Numbered from the stretch's first letter, positions 32,282 through 42,062 are shown. The stretch: 64,000 nucleotides of DNA from Mesorhizobium sp. NZP2077 (GCF_013170805.1 NZ_CP051293.1:806001-870000); one strand, 5' to 3'. The notes: generated from the sequence alone by a model not told the origin. Numbers and translations: made by a program.

Positions 32282-34087
32282 ATGAGCACGCCCCTCGATC
32301 ACATCCGCAATTTCTCCATTGTCGCCCATATCGACCATGGCAAATCCACGCTTGCCGACCGGCTGATCCAGTCCACAGGCGGGCTGGAGCTGCGCGACAT
32401 GAAGGAGCAGGTGCTGGACTCGATGGATATCGAGCGCGAGCGCGGCATCACCATCAAGGCGCAGACGGTGCGGCTGAAATACCGCGCCAACAATGGCGAG
32501 GACTATATCCTCAACCTGATCGACACGCCGGGACATGTCGACTTCGCCTATGAAGTGTCGCGTTCGCTGGCCGCCTGCGAGGGCTCGCTGCTGGTCGTCG
32601 ACGCTTCGCAGGGCGTCGAGGCGCAGACGCTGGCCAATGTCTACCAGGCGATCGACAACAATCACGAGATCGTCGTGGTGCTGAACAAGGTCGACCTGCC
32701 GGCCGCCGAGCCGGAGCGCATCCGCGAGCAGGTCGAGGAGGTGATCGGCATCGACGCCTCCAACGCCGTGCTGATCTCGGCCAAGACCGGGCTTGGCATT
32801 CCAGATGTGCTCGAAGCCATCGTCCACCAATTGCCGCCGCCGCGCGAAGGCGATGCGACTGCACCGTTGAAGGCGATGCTGGTCGACAGCTGGTACGACG
32901 CCTATCTCGGCGTCATCGTCCTGGTGCGCATCATCGACGGCGTTTTGAAGAAGGGCCAGACCATCCGCATGATGGGCACCGGCGCCAAGCACCTGGTCGA
33001 GCGCACCGGCGTGTTCACGCCGGCCCGCATCAATGTCGACGAACTCGGCCCCGGCGAGTTCGGCTTCTTCACCGGCTCGATCAAGGAAGTGGCCGACACA
33101 CGCGTCGGCGACACCATCACCGAGGACAAGCGCCAGACGGCAACAGCCCTGCCCGGCTTCAAGCCGGCGCAGCCGGTGGTGTTCTGCGGCCTGTTCCCGG
33201 TCGACGCCGCCGATTTCGAGGATCTGCGCGCCGCCGTCGGCAAATTGCGCCTCAACGACGCTTCCTTCTCTTATGAAATGGAAACCAGTGCCGCGCTCGG
33301 CTTCGGCTATCGCTGCGGCTTCCTCGGCCTGCTGCATCTCGAAATCATCCAGGAGCGGCTGGAGCGCGAGTTCAACCTCGACCTGATCGCCACCGCGCCA
33401 TCCGTCGTCTACCGGCTGCAGCTCAATGACGGCACGGAGAAGGAGCTGCACAACCCGGCCGACATGCCCGACGTGGTGAAGATCGCGTCGATAGAGGAGC
33501 CGTGGATCCGCGCCACCATCCTGACCCCCGACGACTATCTCGGCGGTATTCTAAAGCTCTGCCAGGACCGGCGCGGCATCCAGGCCGACCTGTCCTATGT
33601 CGGCAAGCGCGCCATGCTGACCTACGATCTGCCGCTCAACGAAGTGGTCTTCGATTTCTACGACCGGCTGAAGTCGATCTCCAAGGGCTACGCCTCGTTC
33701 GACTATCACCTGACCGACTATCGCGAGGGCGACCTCGTAAAAATGTCGATCCTGGTCAATGAGGAGCCGGTCGACGCGCTGTCGATGCTGGTGCACCGCA
33801 CGGCGGCGGAAAAGCGCGGCCGGCAGATGGTCGAGAAGCTGAAGGAGCTGATCCCCAACCATCTGTTCAAGATCCCGGTCCAGGCGGCAATCGGCGGCAA
33901 GGTCATCGCCCGCGAAACCATCTCGGCGCTGCGCAAGGACGTGACCGCCAAATGCTACGGCGGCGACGTCTCGCGCAAACGCAAGCTGCTGGACAAGCAG
34001 AAAGAAGGCAAGAAGCGGATGCGGCAGTTCGGGAAGGTCGATATTCCGCAGGAGGCGTTTATCCAGGCGCTGAAGATGGGGGATTGA
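32282..34087 (+). CDS. lepA: Elongation factor 4 (LepA)
   Basis: 601 residues, the standard length. It is a ribosome-dependent GTPase that back-translocates or remodels stalled ribosomes. G1 is AHIDHGKST (residues 15-23). The switch II motif is DTPGHVDF, G4 is NKVD and G5 is SAKTG. EF-G-like domains II, III and V follow, and the LepA-specific C-terminal domain has [26 protein letters not shown]. No overlap with neighbours; a repeat-rich spacer follows. Confidence 0.98.
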   Translation: MSTPLDHIRNFSIVAHIDHGKSTLADRLIQSTGGLELRDMKEQVLDSMDIERERGITIKAQTVRLKYRANNGEDYILNLIDTPGHVDFAYEVSRSLAACEGSLLVVDASQGVEAQTLANVYQAIDNNHEIVVVLNKVDLPAAEPERIREQVEEVIGIDASNAVLISAKTGLGIPDVLEAIVHQLPPPREGDATAPLKAMLVDSWYDAYLGVIVLVRIIDGVLKKGQTIRMMGTGAKHLVERTGVFTPARINVDELGPGEFGFFTGSIKEVADTRVGDTITEDKRQTATALPGFKPAQPVVFCGLFPVDAADFEDLRAAVGKLRLNDASFSYEMETSAALGFGYRCGFLGLLHLEIIQERLEREFNLDLIATAPSVVYRLQLNDGTEKELHNPADMPDVVKIASIEEPWIRATILTPDDYLGGILKLCQDRRGIQADLSYVGKRAMLTYDLPLNEVVFDFYDRLKSISKGYASFDYHLTDYREGDLVKMSILVNEEPVDALSMLVHRTAAEKRGRQMVEKLKELIPNHLFKIPVQAAIGGKVIARETISALRKDVTAKCYGGDVSRKRKLLDKQKEGKKRMRQFGKVDIPQEAFIQALKMGD

Positions 34088-34348
34088 GAAGCCGGTTGGC
34101 GCGCACAGCGCGCCAAGTCATCGATCCGGTGGATCGATGACAGGCTTCGAAAGCGGGGGAGCTGCCGGAGGCAGCGGGCCCCCCGCCAGCGCGGCGCTGA
34201 CGGTGCGAGCGAGGTACTTCTTCCAGGTCACAGCGACCCACCTTCGCTGCCGACCTCGGCGCCGCTGCCCGCCGCCGGCTATCCGTTCCTGGTGCTGACT
34301 TTTGTTGGATGGATCTGGACGCTGGTGAGGGCTGGGCGGTGAGGGGGC

Positions 34349-34573
34349 CTCCACCTTCCCCCCCCTTGTGGGGGGAAGGTGGATCGGCGCGCAGCGCCGA
34401 GACGGATGAGGGGTGCTCCAGCGGAGTGAGGCGTTGGTGTTTTCTGGTTCGATTTCGTAACTGTTTGACGTTATTGCCAAGCTGGAACCATCCGACCTCG
34501 CTTCGCGAGGCCACCGCCCTGGGCGAGTCACGGGCCTCGCCCGCCCTTCGGGCCCCACAAGGGGAGAAGGGAG
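34349..34573. repeat. Palindromic repeat B, copy 2
   Basis: It runs from CCACCTTCCCCCCCCTTGTG to GGCCCCACAAGGGGAGAAGG, with GAGACGGATGAGGGGTG and CAGCGGAGTGAGGCGTTGGTG in the left half. It is a near-copy of 35405-35630 in the same orientation, including the less conserved middle (TTCTGGTTCG...AAGCTGGA). Confidence 0.85.
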
Positions 34574-34672
34574 GACCGCGCTTCACCTGCCCCGAAGAGC
34601 GCCCCCGCATTGACATCGCGCCAATACCAGCGCCTTTGGGCCCCGGCCATTGGGGGCTAAGGGGAACTGTCC

Positions 34673-34768
34673 ATGAAAAAGATCTATGAAAAGCCGACGC
34701 TGAACAGGCGCGAGAAGCTTTCGGCGGTGACGGCTGTAACCTGCCCGATATCGCAGCCCTGCAAATAA
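34673..34768 (+). CDS. RiPP precursor-like peptide with lasso-type leader motif (31 aa)
   Basis: A 31-codon gene with AAGGGGA 8 bases before the ATG and a strong 9-bp hairpin 16 bases after the stop. The leader begins MKKIYEKPTL: Tyr5-x-x-Pro8-x-Leu10 is the YxxPxL motif read by the RRE protein of lasso-peptide systems. A basic stretch (NRREKL) and SAVTA follow; Thr20 could be the penultimate leader residue. The tail (VTCPISQPCK) has Cys24 and Cys30 but no Asp/Glu at the usual ring position, so it is not a standard lasso core. No B or C enzyme gene is in the window. It probably belongs to the orphan 'lasso RiPP family leader' proteins common in Mesorhizobium. Confidence 0.68.
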   Translation: MKKIYEKPTLNRREKLSAVTAVTCPISQPCK

Positions 34769-34783
34769 CAGGCTCCGCTTCAA

Positions 34784-34805
34784 GGCCCGCCCTGCCGGGC
34801 GGGCC
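34784..34805 (+). terminator. 9-bp GC stem after the leader-peptide gene
   Basis: GGCCCGCCC (34784-34792) pairs exactly with GGGCGGGCC (34797-34805) around TGCC. It lies 16 bases after the stop codon of the 31-aa gene. A T-run is lacking. Confidence 0.6.
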
Positions 34806-34997
34806 TCCCGGCGCTTAACGGCCGCTTCTTCCAGCCGTTCGCCGCCAGCCGCTCTCCCGCACCACAGCAAGTTTTGTACGAAACCGTACCAAGCATCCCG
34901 GCTTGGTTGATCGGGCCCCCATCGCCAGCTACACAAATCGGGCGGCGGACCTTTTATCAGGTCGCCAGTGGCCGGCGCGGGACTCAGGCAATTGTCT

Positions 34998-35225
34998 TCA
35001 CCGGCATGCGCGCCGGCCACTTCCCTGCATGCGCCCGGCCATCTCGCCGCGAACAATCCAGTTGACCAGGCCGCTGTCGACATGCGCCCTGCCCGTGCGT
35101 TCGCGCAGCAGGGCCTTGCAATGATCAGCCCATTGCGCCTCGGGGATGAGGTGTTCGGCAATGGAGGTCTGGAACGCCCTGCGCAACGCATGGAAAGTGA
35201 GTTGCGGCCCGGTGGGGTCTTCCAT
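34998..35225 (-). pseudogene. Possible decayed or orphan small gene (75 codons)
   Basis: The frame starts at an ATG with GGGAG 8 bases upstream and reads MEDPTGPQLTFHALRRAF, ... AEHLIPEAQWADHCKALL, ... VDSGLVNWIVRGEM. Codon use is gene-like. Just upstream, another frame reads protein-like (ALSPATQWALVLES), and downstream a third does (DAWYGFVQNLLW), which suggests a frameshifted older gene. No family is recognised. It lies between the two direct B repeats. Confidence 0.3.
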
Positions 35226-35404
35226 TGCATTGCTCCCGACAAGGGCGGGAGTACGCTGACACTCTCAAGCACCAGCGCCCATTGAGTGGCCGGCGACAGC
35301 GCAACCATGCGCCCTGTGGCGGCGGCGGTCCACCGCCCGGCGTCGCACGCTTTGCGTCGTACATGAAATGTTGGGGTGTGGGAGATGGGGCGCTGGCTCG
35401 GCCT

Positions 35405-35630
35405 TGCCTTCCCCCCTTGTGGGGGAAGGTGGATCGGCGCGACAGCGCCGAGACGGATGAGGGGTGTTCCAGCGGAGTGAGGCGTTGGTGCTTTCTGGTT
35501 CGGTCTCGTGACTATTGACGTGGCGTCAAGCTGGAGCACCCCTCATCCGTCTTGCCGCTTCGCGGCAATCCACCGCCCTGGGCGAGTCACGCGCCTCGCC
35601 CGCCCTTCGGGCCCCACAAGGGGAGAAGGA
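35405..35630. repeat. Palindromic repeat B, copy 3
   Basis: From GCCTTCCCCCCTTGTGGGGG to GGCCCCACAAGGGGAGAAGG. Same orientation and nearly the same sequence as 34349-34573. A further fragment (CTCACCCCACAGGGGGAGAAGG) lies at 35731-35754, just past the 3' end of the peptide-binding protein gene. Confidence 0.85.
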
Positions 35631-35770
35631 AAGACCAACGCAGCGCCAGCGCCCCGGCCCTTCGCAGGCTCAGGGCGTTCGAGGCTCGGAAAGCCAAGCA
35701 ATTGGCTTTCCGTCCGCTGACGCGGACCGCCTCTCACCCCACAGGGGGAGAAGGCAGAAGCGTCGACGCC

Positions 35771-37411
35771 TCACCCCTCAATCCAAACCTTCTCAAAGTG
35801 CTGCTCGAGCGCCTGGTGCTGCTCGCAGCCTTCCACGCCCTTGCGATAGGTCCGGTACACCGAGCGCCAGTAGGGTTGGATGATGATGCCGCTGTCGCGC
35901 AGATTCTTCTCGATGCCGGCCATGATCTCCTTGCGCGCCTTGGCGTCCGGCGTGGCCAGCGCCTTGTCGAGGAGGTCGTCGAACTCCTTGCTGGCGTAGG
36001 CGCTTTCGTTCCAGGCGGCGCCCGATTTGTAGGCGAGCGCGAGCACCTGGACGCCGAGCGGGCGGCCCAGCCATTCGGTGCAGGAGAAAGGATATTTGCT
36101 CCAATCGTTCCAGAAGGTGGCGGCGGGCAGCACGGTGCGCTTGATCTTGAGGCCGGCCTCGCGCATCTGCGCCGAGATGGCGTCGGCGGTGCTCTTTTGC
36201 CATTCGACGTCGACCGAGATCAGCTCATATTCATGGTCCGGTTTGCCGGAGGCGGTGAGCAGTTTCTTCGCCTCGTCCATGTCGCGTTTGGCCGGGCCGA
36301 TATCGGCATATTCGGGATGCATGGGGCCGACATGGTGGTTGTCGGCGGGTTTGCCGCGGCCATCGAGGCCGAGCTGCAGCACGGCGGCATTGTCGACGGC
36401 GAGCTGGGCGGCGCGGCGCAGCTTGACGTCGTCATAAGGCGCGTTGCCGATGTTGAAGCGGGCGACGATGGTGGAGCCGGTGGCGATCTCGGAATTCTTC
36501 AGCCCCATCTTGTCGGTCTGCGAGACGGCATCGGAGGCGGTTTCGTGGTCGGTGTCGATCTCGCCGGATTCGAAGGCCGACAGCATGGCGTTGGGGTCGG
36601 AGCCGTAGTCGATCCACTGGATGCCATCGAGCCAGAATTCGCCCTTCCACCACGGCTTGTCCTTGCGCTTCACCTCGGCGCCGGTCTCGGCGTCCCATTT
36701 CACCAATTCGCAGGGGCCGGTGGTGATGGCGAGCGCCTTCATCGGGGAGCCGTCGCCGTCGTAGGAGCGGTGCATGATCAGCGCGGGGTAGTCGGCCATG
36801 CCGGCGATCAGCGAAATGTCGGGTTTGGGCAGGTTGAGCTTGATGGTGAAGTCGTCGACCTTCTCGATGCCGCCATCGACCACCTTCTTGGTGTCGGCAT
36901 TGACCAGCGCGCCCATGCGTGCGGCGACCGAATTGCCGGCGACGCCGGCCTCGCACCAGCGGGCGAGGTTGTGGACGACATCGTCGGCGTTGAAGGCGTC
37001 GCCATTCGACCAGGAAATGCCGTTGCGCACGTGAAGTGTGAGCGTCTTGGCGTCGTCGCTCATCTCCCATTTTTCCAACAGCCAGGGCTCGAAGGAAAAA
37101 TCGGTGTTCCAGCGCACCAGATATTCGTTGCAGTGGCGGGCGACGTTGGACATTTCGACGCCGTCGAAGGTGCGCGGGTCCTTGAAGCCCTTGACGTTCA
37201 TGGCGACGCGCAAGGTGCCGCCCTTCTTGGGCGCGGCGGCACGGGCAGGCGTCGCGGTCAGACCGCCAAGGGCAAGCGCGCCGGCGGCGCTGACGCCGAG
37301 GCCGGCCATGAGGGCAAAATATTCGCGGCGGTTGATGCCGCCCTTCTTGAAATCGTCGGCGACGGGCTTGGCTTGCGGGTGCAGTTTGCGGTCGGTCAGC
37401 ATGAATTTCAT
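35771..37411 (-). CDS. ABC transporter substrate-binding protein, peptide/opine family (SBP_bac_5)
   Basis: A 546-residue periplasmic binding protein. A twin-arginine type leader (INRREYF at residues 26-32, then a hydrophobic stretch and PARA) directs Tat export. Family features are [60 protein letters not shown], the [16 protein letters not shown] segment and a C-terminal helical end. Such proteins bind di/oligopeptides, opines or sugars. No permease or ATPase gene is adjacent, so the partner transporter must be elsewhere or absent. Confidence 0.93.
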   Translation of the reverse strand: MKFMLTDRKLHPQAKPVADDFKKGGINRREYFALMAGLGVSAAGALALGGLTATPARAAAPKKGGTLRVAMNVKGFKDPRTFDGVEMSNVARHCNEYLVRWNTDFSFEPWLLEKWEMSDDAKTLTLHVRNGISWSNGDAFNADDVVHNLARWCEAGVAGNSVAARMGALVNADTKKVVDGGIEKVDDFTIKLNLPKPDISLIAGMADYPALIMHRSYDGDGSPMKALAITTGPCELVKWDAETGAEVKRKDKPWWKGEFWLDGIQWIDYGSDPNAMLSAFESGEIDTDHETASDAVSQTDKMGLKNSEIATGSTIVARFNIGNAPYDDVKLRRAAQLAVDNAAVLQLGLDGRGKPADNHHVGPMHPEYADIGPAKRDMDEAKKLLTASGKPDHEYELISVDVEWQKSTADAISAQMREAGLKIKRTVLPAATFWNDWSKYPFSCTEWLGRPLGVQVLALAYKSGAAWNESAYASKEFDDLLDKALATPDAKARKEIMAGIEKNLRDSGIIIQPYWRSVYRTYRKGVEGCEQHQALEQHFEKVWIEG

Positions 37412-37646
37412 CGTCGTTCCCTTATCGTTGGGCGCCCCGACTGGTCGCGTACGCGGGGGCGGCTGCGACCGCCGGGACGCCTTTGCCTGAGGCGGCGATG
37501 ATAGGGTGAGGTGACGTTGGGAAGTGTTCTGGAATCCGCAGAGCTTGTGCGGTGTTCCGCAACGTCGTCATCGACGGGCGGAGCAAGGGGCGGCAGCGGC
37601 GGCGCCGAGACCCGAGGATGACGAAGTCGAGGGGTGGCCCCTAACA

Positions 37647-37673
37647 AAAAACCCGGCGCGAGGCCGGGTTTTT
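37647..37673. terminator. Bidirectional rho-independent terminator (secB)
   Basis: AAAAACCCGGC (37647-37657), loop GCGAG, and GCCGGGTTTTT (37663-37673) form a perfect stem with a U-run in both directions. It lies 21 bases past the secB stop on the minus strand. Confidence 0.92.
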
Positions 37674-37694
37674 CAGAAACGCGAAGGAGAAGCC

Positions 37695-38198
37695 TCAGCT
37701 GACCTTGACCTGCGACGCGGCCTGGTCTTCGGCGATCTTCTGCTGGAACATCTGCGCGAAGTCGATCGGGTCGAGCATTAGCGGCGGGAAGCCGCCATTG
37801 CGGGTGGCTTCGGCGATGATCTGGCGGGCGAAGGGGAACAAAAGGCGCGGGCATTCGATGAACAGGATCGGCAGCATGTGCTCCTGCGGGAAGCCCGAAA
37901 TGGCGAAGACGCCGCCATAGACCAGCTCGACGTTGAACAGCACTTCCTGGTCGAAGGAGGCCTTGGCGTTCAGCGTCAGATTGACGTCGAACTGCTTGTC
38001 GGAGAGAGGGTTGGCGTTGACATTGACGTTGATGGCGATGCCGGGGGCCTTGTCGCGGCCGCGCAGCGAGTTCGGCGCGCCGGGGCTTTCGAAGGACAGA
38101 TCCTTCACATACTGGGCGAGCACGTTGAGCGACGGCTGCGCCGCCGTGTTGCCGTTTCCGTTGGCCGCGCCGGCTGGCGCGTCATCATTGCTGGCCAT
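37695..38198 (-). CDS. secB: Protein-export chaperone SecB
   Basis: A 167-residue cytosolic chaperone that holds preproteins unfolded and hands them to SecA. Recognisable pieces are [82 protein letters not shown]. The start at 38198 ([10 protein letters not shown]) follows family practice; the frame is open a little further upstream. Next to fxsA, as in other rhizobia. A perfect terminator follows. Confidence 0.96.
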   Translation of the reverse strand: MASNDDAPAGAANGNGNTAAQPSLNVLAQYVKDLSFESPGAPNSLRGRDKAPGIAINVNVNANPLSDKQFDVNLTLNAKASFDQEVLFNVELVYGGVFAISGFPQEHMLPILFIECPRLLFPFARQIIAEATRNGGFPPLMLDPIDFAQMFQQKIAEDQAASQVKVS

Positions 38199-38456
38199 GA
38201 GCCTCAAATCCTTTTCCCCTGGGCAGCGTTGCTGACCGAATTGAAATCGGGCGTTGGCTAGCATGGCCAACAGGACAAGACAAGGTTTGCCGCCTTGCGA
38301 CGGCAGGTGACCCAGACTGTGTCGAGATTCAGGTCAGGCCGAGTCGAAAATGGTGGTTTCCGAGAACCGGAGCGGAGCGTACTTGAAGTACGTGAGCACC
38401 GGAAGCGCAGGAAGCCGCCATTTGCAGACCGGCATCACCTGAAAATCGATACAGTC

Positions 38457-38957
38457 TCAATCGTCCTTCAGACGCCGCCAGGGCGAGTTGTGGTCGGGTC
38501 CGCGCTTGAAATCATCCTCGCGCGAATAGTCGCCGTCTTCGAGGTCGATGACCTTGTCGCGCTGGCGGCCGCGAAAACCGCCGGCCGAGAAATCGGTGGC
38601 GACGACGATGCGGCCCTTGAACCGGCGCCAGGCGAGGTCGCGCACCGGCGGCAGGAACAGCAGCAGGCCGATAATGTCGGTGATGAAGCCGGGGATGATC
38701 AGCAGGATCGCGGCGACCACGATCATGGCGCCGTGGGCAAGATGGCGGCTGGGATCATGGCCGGCGTCCATCTCGGCGCGCACCCGCGCCATGACGCCGA
38801 AACCCTGGTGCCTGAGCAAAAGCACGCCGGCAATGCTCGAAGCCAGCACCAGGCCGACCGTCGCCAGCGCGCCGACCTCACGGCCGACGATGACGAAACC
38901 GGCGATTTCCAGCAGCGGCAGGGCGAGAAGAAAAAAGGGAAGCAGCGAAATACGCAA
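38457..38957 (-). CDS. fxsA: FxsA-family membrane protein
   Basis: A 166-residue inner-membrane protein with membrane segments at the N-terminus (SLLPFFLLALPLLEIAGFVIVG), at LATVGLVLASSIAGVLLL and at VVAAILLIIPGFITDIIGLLLFLPPVR. The signature GREVGALATVGLV and the ending IIPGFITDIIG are standard. The TTG start at 38957 restores the usual N-terminus (MRISLLPFF). The E. coli homologue suppresses phage T7 exclusion when overproduced; the normal role is unknown. The 258-bp gap to secB holds only short inverted sequence around GTACTTGAAGTACGTG (38385). Confidence 0.92.
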   Translation of the reverse strand: MRISLLPFFLLALPLLEIAGFVIVGREVGALATVGLVLASSIAGVLLLRHQGFGVMARVRAEMDAGHDPSRHLAHGAMIVVAAILLIIPGFITDIIGLLLFLPPVRDLAWRRFKGRIVVATDFSAGGFRGRQRDKVIDLEDGDYSREDDFKRGPDHNSPWRRLKDD

Positions 38958-39190
38958 GTCTTGGCAACCTTTTCCTTGGGCAACCTTTTCGGTCGTTTTG
39001 GTCGTTTCGATTGTTTTGGCCCGTCGGCGGCCAATCGCCGCTGGCACTGTGGCTGTTAGATAGGTATGCCTGCCTTTGATTTGAATGATTGCACCTTGCG
39101 TTCTATATGCTTTGAATGTTGAACGCTATGCGACCGCGGCCTGTTGGCTGGATGGTCCGGCCTCCAGGCAGGGATTGATTGGCGGAAGAT

Positions 39191-39898
39191 ATGGGATTCT
39201 TCGACTTCGGCACGATTTTCTTCCTGATCGCGGCGGTGGTGATCTTCTTCCAGCTGCGCAACGTGCTGGGCCGTCGGACCGGTAGCGAGCGGCCGCCTTT
39301 CGATCCCTACACGGCGGCGCGCACCGACAAGGACGCCACGCAGAAGCCCGAGAATGTCGTTTCGCTGCCGCGCAAGCGTCTGCCCGGTGAGCCGGCGCCG
39401 GCCGACGCCTATACGGCGATCGACGCTTTCGCCAAGCCGGACACCGATCTCAACAAGGGGCTGCGCGCAATCAAGGACAATGATCCGTCCTTCGATCCCA
39501 AGGGTTTCATCGACGGCGCCAAGATGGCCTATGAGATGATCGTCATGGCCTATGCCGACGGCGACCGCAAAACGCTGAAGAACCTGTTGTCGCGCGAGGT
39601 TTTCGACGGTTTTGTCGCAGCGATCGGCGAACGCGAGGCCAAGGCGGAAAAGATCCAGTCCTCCTTCGTCGGCATCGACAAGGCCGACATCGTCTCGGCC
39701 GAGATGAAGGGCGGCGAGGCGCATGTGACGCTGCGCATCATCAGCGAGCTGATTTCGGCGACGCGCGACAAGGCTGGCGCCGTCATCGACGGCGATCCGG
39801 AAACCGTGGCCGAGGTCAAGGATGTCTGGACCTTCGCCCGCGACACGCGCTCGCGCGATCCGAACTGGAAGCTCGTCGCCACCGAAGAAGAAGACTGA
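39191..39898 (+). CDS. Tim44/TimA-domain protein
   Basis: A 235-residue protein. It has a single N-terminal membrane helix (GTIFFLIAAVVIFFQLRNVLG) and a C-terminal Tim44 domain (FIDGAKMAYEMIVMAYADGDRKTLKNLLSREVFDGFV, EVKDVWTFARDTRSRDPNWKLVAT). The bacterial homologue TimA is membrane-bound and may act in membrane-protein handling. ATG 39191 is preferred to a TTG at 39179. It is divergent from fxsA and directly upstream of mltA. Confidence 0.93.
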   Translation: MGFFDFGTIFFLIAAVVIFFQLRNVLGRRTGSERPPFDPYTAARTDKDATQKPENVVSLPRKRLPGEPAPADAYTAIDAFAKPDTDLNKGLRAIKDNDPSFDPKGFIDGAKMAYEMIVMAYADGDRKTLKNLLSREVFDGFVAAIGEREAKAEKIQSSFVGIDKADIVSAEMKGGEAHVTLRIISELISATRDKAGAVIDGDPETVAEVKDVWTFARDTRSRDPNWKLVATEEED

Positions 39899-39920
39899 GC
39901 CCAGACAGAGCGGGGCTCCG

Positions 39921-41021
39921 GTGTCGCTATCGCCTCTCTTTACGGCAAAGTCTTTCGATGATCTCCCCGGCTGGGGCGACGACGACCATCTGCCGGCCTT
40001 CGACGCTTTTCGCCGCTCCGCCTTCCATGTGCCGGTAAAGCCCTATCGCAGCGGCGCGCTCGGCGTCGATTTCGGCGCCTTTGCCGAGGCGTATGCGCAG
40101 GCGCGCAGTGCACCGCCCACGAACCGGGCGGAGGCGCGAGCTTTCTTCGAGCGCCATTTCGTGCCCATGCTGGTCCGCGCCGAAACCGGCGCCGGGCTCG
40201 TCACCGGCTTCTACGAGCCGCAGGTCGAGGCGTCGCCGGTGCGCACGGACCGGTTTGCCGTGCCGCTCATGTCGCGTCCCGCCGATCTCGTCGATGTCGA
40301 CGACGCCAACCGGCCGCAGGGGATGGATTCTTATCTTGCCTTCGCACGCAGGCTTACGGATGGATTGGCTGAATATCCGGACCGTGGCGCCATCGAGCGC
40401 GGCGCGCTTGAAGGCCAAGGGCTGGAGATCGCCTGGCTGGCCGACAAGGTCGACGCCTTCTTCATCCATGTGCAAGGGGCGGCGCGGCTCTCCATGACAG
40501 ACGGCCGGCTTCGCCGCGTCACCTACGCCGCCAAGTCCGGCCAGCGTTTTACCGGGCCGGGCAAGGTGCTGAGCGAACTGGGCGAAATCCCGCTCGCCGA
40601 AGTGACGATGCAGTCGATCCGCGCCTGGTTCAAGGCGCATCCGGACCGGGTCGACGAGATCCTGTGGCAGAACCGCTCCTACATCTTCTTCCGCGAAGCT
40701 CAAGTGGAGGACGCGGCGCTCGGTCCGATCGCCGCCGCCAAGGTGCCGCTGACGCCGGGCCGCTCGGTCGCCGTCGACCGGCTGCTGCACACATTCGGCA
40801 CGCCTTTCCATATCGACGCGCCGACGCTGACCGCTTTCGACAAAAACCCATTCCGGCGGCTGATGATCGCGCAGGACACCGGCTCGGCCATCACCGGGCC
40901 GGCGCGCGGTGATCTCTTCGCCGGCTCGGGCGATGCCGCCGGCGAGATCGCCGGCGTGGTGCGCAATGCGGCGGATTTTTACGCGCTGGTGCCGCGCGCG
41001 CTGGCCGGGGGCGCCAGATGA
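39921..41021 (+). CDS. mltA: Membrane-bound lytic murein transglycosylase A
   Basis: A 366-residue peptidoglycan lytic enzyme (1,6-anhydromuropeptide forming). Key segments are FFERHFVPMLV, GLVTGFYEPQVEAS, MQSIRAWFKAHPDRVDEILWQNRSYIFFRE and the catalytic end QDTGSAITGPARGDLFAGSG with the active Asp. The GTG start at 39921 (VSLSPLFTAK) fits; the longer frame overlaps tim44 and is not coding. It lies after tim44, and its stop overlaps smr by 4 bases, so tim44-mltA-smr forms one unit. Confidence 0.93.
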   Translation: MSLSPLFTAKSFDDLPGWGDDDHLPAFDAFRRSAFHVPVKPYRSGALGVDFGAFAEAYAQARSAPPTNRAEARAFFERHFVPMLVRAETGAGLVTGFYEPQVEASPVRTDRFAVPLMSRPADLVDVDDANRPQGMDSYLAFARRLTDGLAEYPDRGAIERGALEGQGLEIAWLADKVDAFFIHVQGAARLSMTDGRLRRVTYAAKSGQRFTGPGKVLSELGEIPLAEVTMQSIRAWFKAHPDRVDEILWQNRSYIFFREAQVEDAALGPIAAAKVPLTPGRSVAVDRLLHTFGTPFHIDAPTLTAFDKNPFRRLMIAQDTGSAITGPARGDLFAGSGDAAGEIAGVVRNAADFYALVPRALAGGAR

Positions 41022-41548
41022 GCAAGCGCCCGGACAGGCTGAGCGAAGACGACCGGGTGCTGTGGAACCTGGTGGCGCGCACGGCCAAGCCGCTCAAGGG
41101 CAGGATTTCGGTCGATATTCCCGACCTGGCCATCGAGGCCAAGCGGACGGCGCCGCAGACGGCCCAGCCCGCCGCCAATGCGCCGGGCGCGGTGAAGCCG
41201 AAGGTCCAGCATGTCACGCACCGGCTCGATGATCCGACGCTGGACAAATTGTCGAAAGGCCGGCTGCCGATCGAGGGCCGCGTCGACCTGCACGGGATGA
41301 CGCAGGACGAGGCCTATTCGCTGCTGTTCTCCTTTTTGCACCGCGCGCATGCCGGCGGCATCCGCTATGTGCTGGTCATCACCGGCAAAGGGTCGTCCTC
41401 CGGCGGCGACGGCGTCTTGCGGCGCGCCGTGCCGGCCTGGCTGTCGACGCCGGCGTTCCGGCCGCTGGTTTCCAGCCACGACCATGCCGCCCGCAATCAT
41501 GGCGGCTCGGGCGCGCTCTATATCAGGCTGCGGCGGGTGCGCGCATGA
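41018..41548 (+). CDS. Smr-domain (MutS2 C-terminal-like) nuclease-type protein
   Basis: A 176-residue protein. The Smr domain at about residues 85-170 carries VDLHGMTQDEAYSLL and the GKG turn VLVITGKGSSSGGDGVLRRAVPAWL, then HDHAARNHGGSGALYIRLRR. Smr domains bind or nick nucleic acid. The N-terminal 80 residues are a polar linker. Translation is coupled to mltA by an ATGA overlap, and a HTH gene follows 25 bases later. Confidence 0.92.
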   Translation: MSKRPDRLSEDDRVLWNLVARTAKPLKGRISVDIPDLAIEAKRTAPQTAQPAANAPGAVKPKVQHVTHRLDDPTLDKLSKGRLPIEGRVDLHGMTQDEAYSLLFSFLHRAHAGGIRYVLVITGKGSSSGGDGVLRRAVPAWLSTPAFRPLVSSHDHAARNHGGSGALYIRLRRVRA

Positions 41549-41573
41549 GCGCTGGCGCCGGGAGGCCGGGCGC

Positions 41574-41942
41574 ATGACGCCGTTCGGCGAGAGGCTGCGG
41601 GCGCTGCGCGCCGAGCGCGGCGTCAGCCAGAAGGACATGGCGGCGGCGATCGGTGTCAGCGCCGCCTATCTCTCAGCGCTCGAGCATGGCAGGCGCGGCG
41701 CGCCGACCTGGACGCTAATCCAGAAGATCATCGGCTATTTCAACGTCATCTGGGACGATGCCGAGGAACTGGCGCGCTTGGCCGAGGCCTCGCATCCACG
41801 CGTAAAACTCGATACGTCGGGCCTCAGCCCCGCCGCCACCGAACTCGCCAATCTTCTGGCCGAGAACATCGAGAAGCTGGACGAAGCGGAACTGCGCCGC
41901 ATCACCGCCTCGATCCGCGCGGCACTTGGCCGGCTGAAGTAA
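41574..41942 (+). CDS. XRE-family helix-turn-helix protein
   Basis: A 122-residue DNA-binding protein. The HTH lies at residues 5-60 (FGERLRALRAERGVSQKDMAAAIGVSAAYLSALEHGRRGAP). The C-terminal helical part (LANLLAENIEKLDEAELRRITASI) likely dimerises. GGGAGG precedes the ATG by 8 bases. It is at the end of the tim44-mltA-smr run, an arrangement I recall as common in rhizobia. Confidence 0.9.
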   Translation: MTPFGERLRALRAERGVSQKDMAAAIGVSAAYLSALEHGRRGAPTWTLIQKIIGYFNVIWDDAEELARLAEASHPRVKLDTSGLSPAATELANLLAENIEKLDEAELRRITASIRAALGRLK

Positions 41943-42062
41943 CTGGTTTTGCCGGATTGCGACGGCCGAGTGTCCACTCCAAGGGAGTGGCCGCGCCGCT
42001 GGCGTTGTTTTACGACGTTGATGAATTGGCGAAAGCGACGATGGCGGCGTCTTTCGCCCGTC

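Noticed and set aside
34118..34558. Minus-strand 146- and 185-aa frames after lepA
   Set aside because: They lie within palindromic repeat B and its flank; the translation consists of repeat-derived sequence.
35552..37501. 649-aa open frame on the plus strand opposite the peptide-binding protein gene
   Set aside because: It is the antisense shadow of a clear SBP_bac_5 gene; the composition (His, Arg, Gly, Val runs) is typical of high-GC antisense frames.
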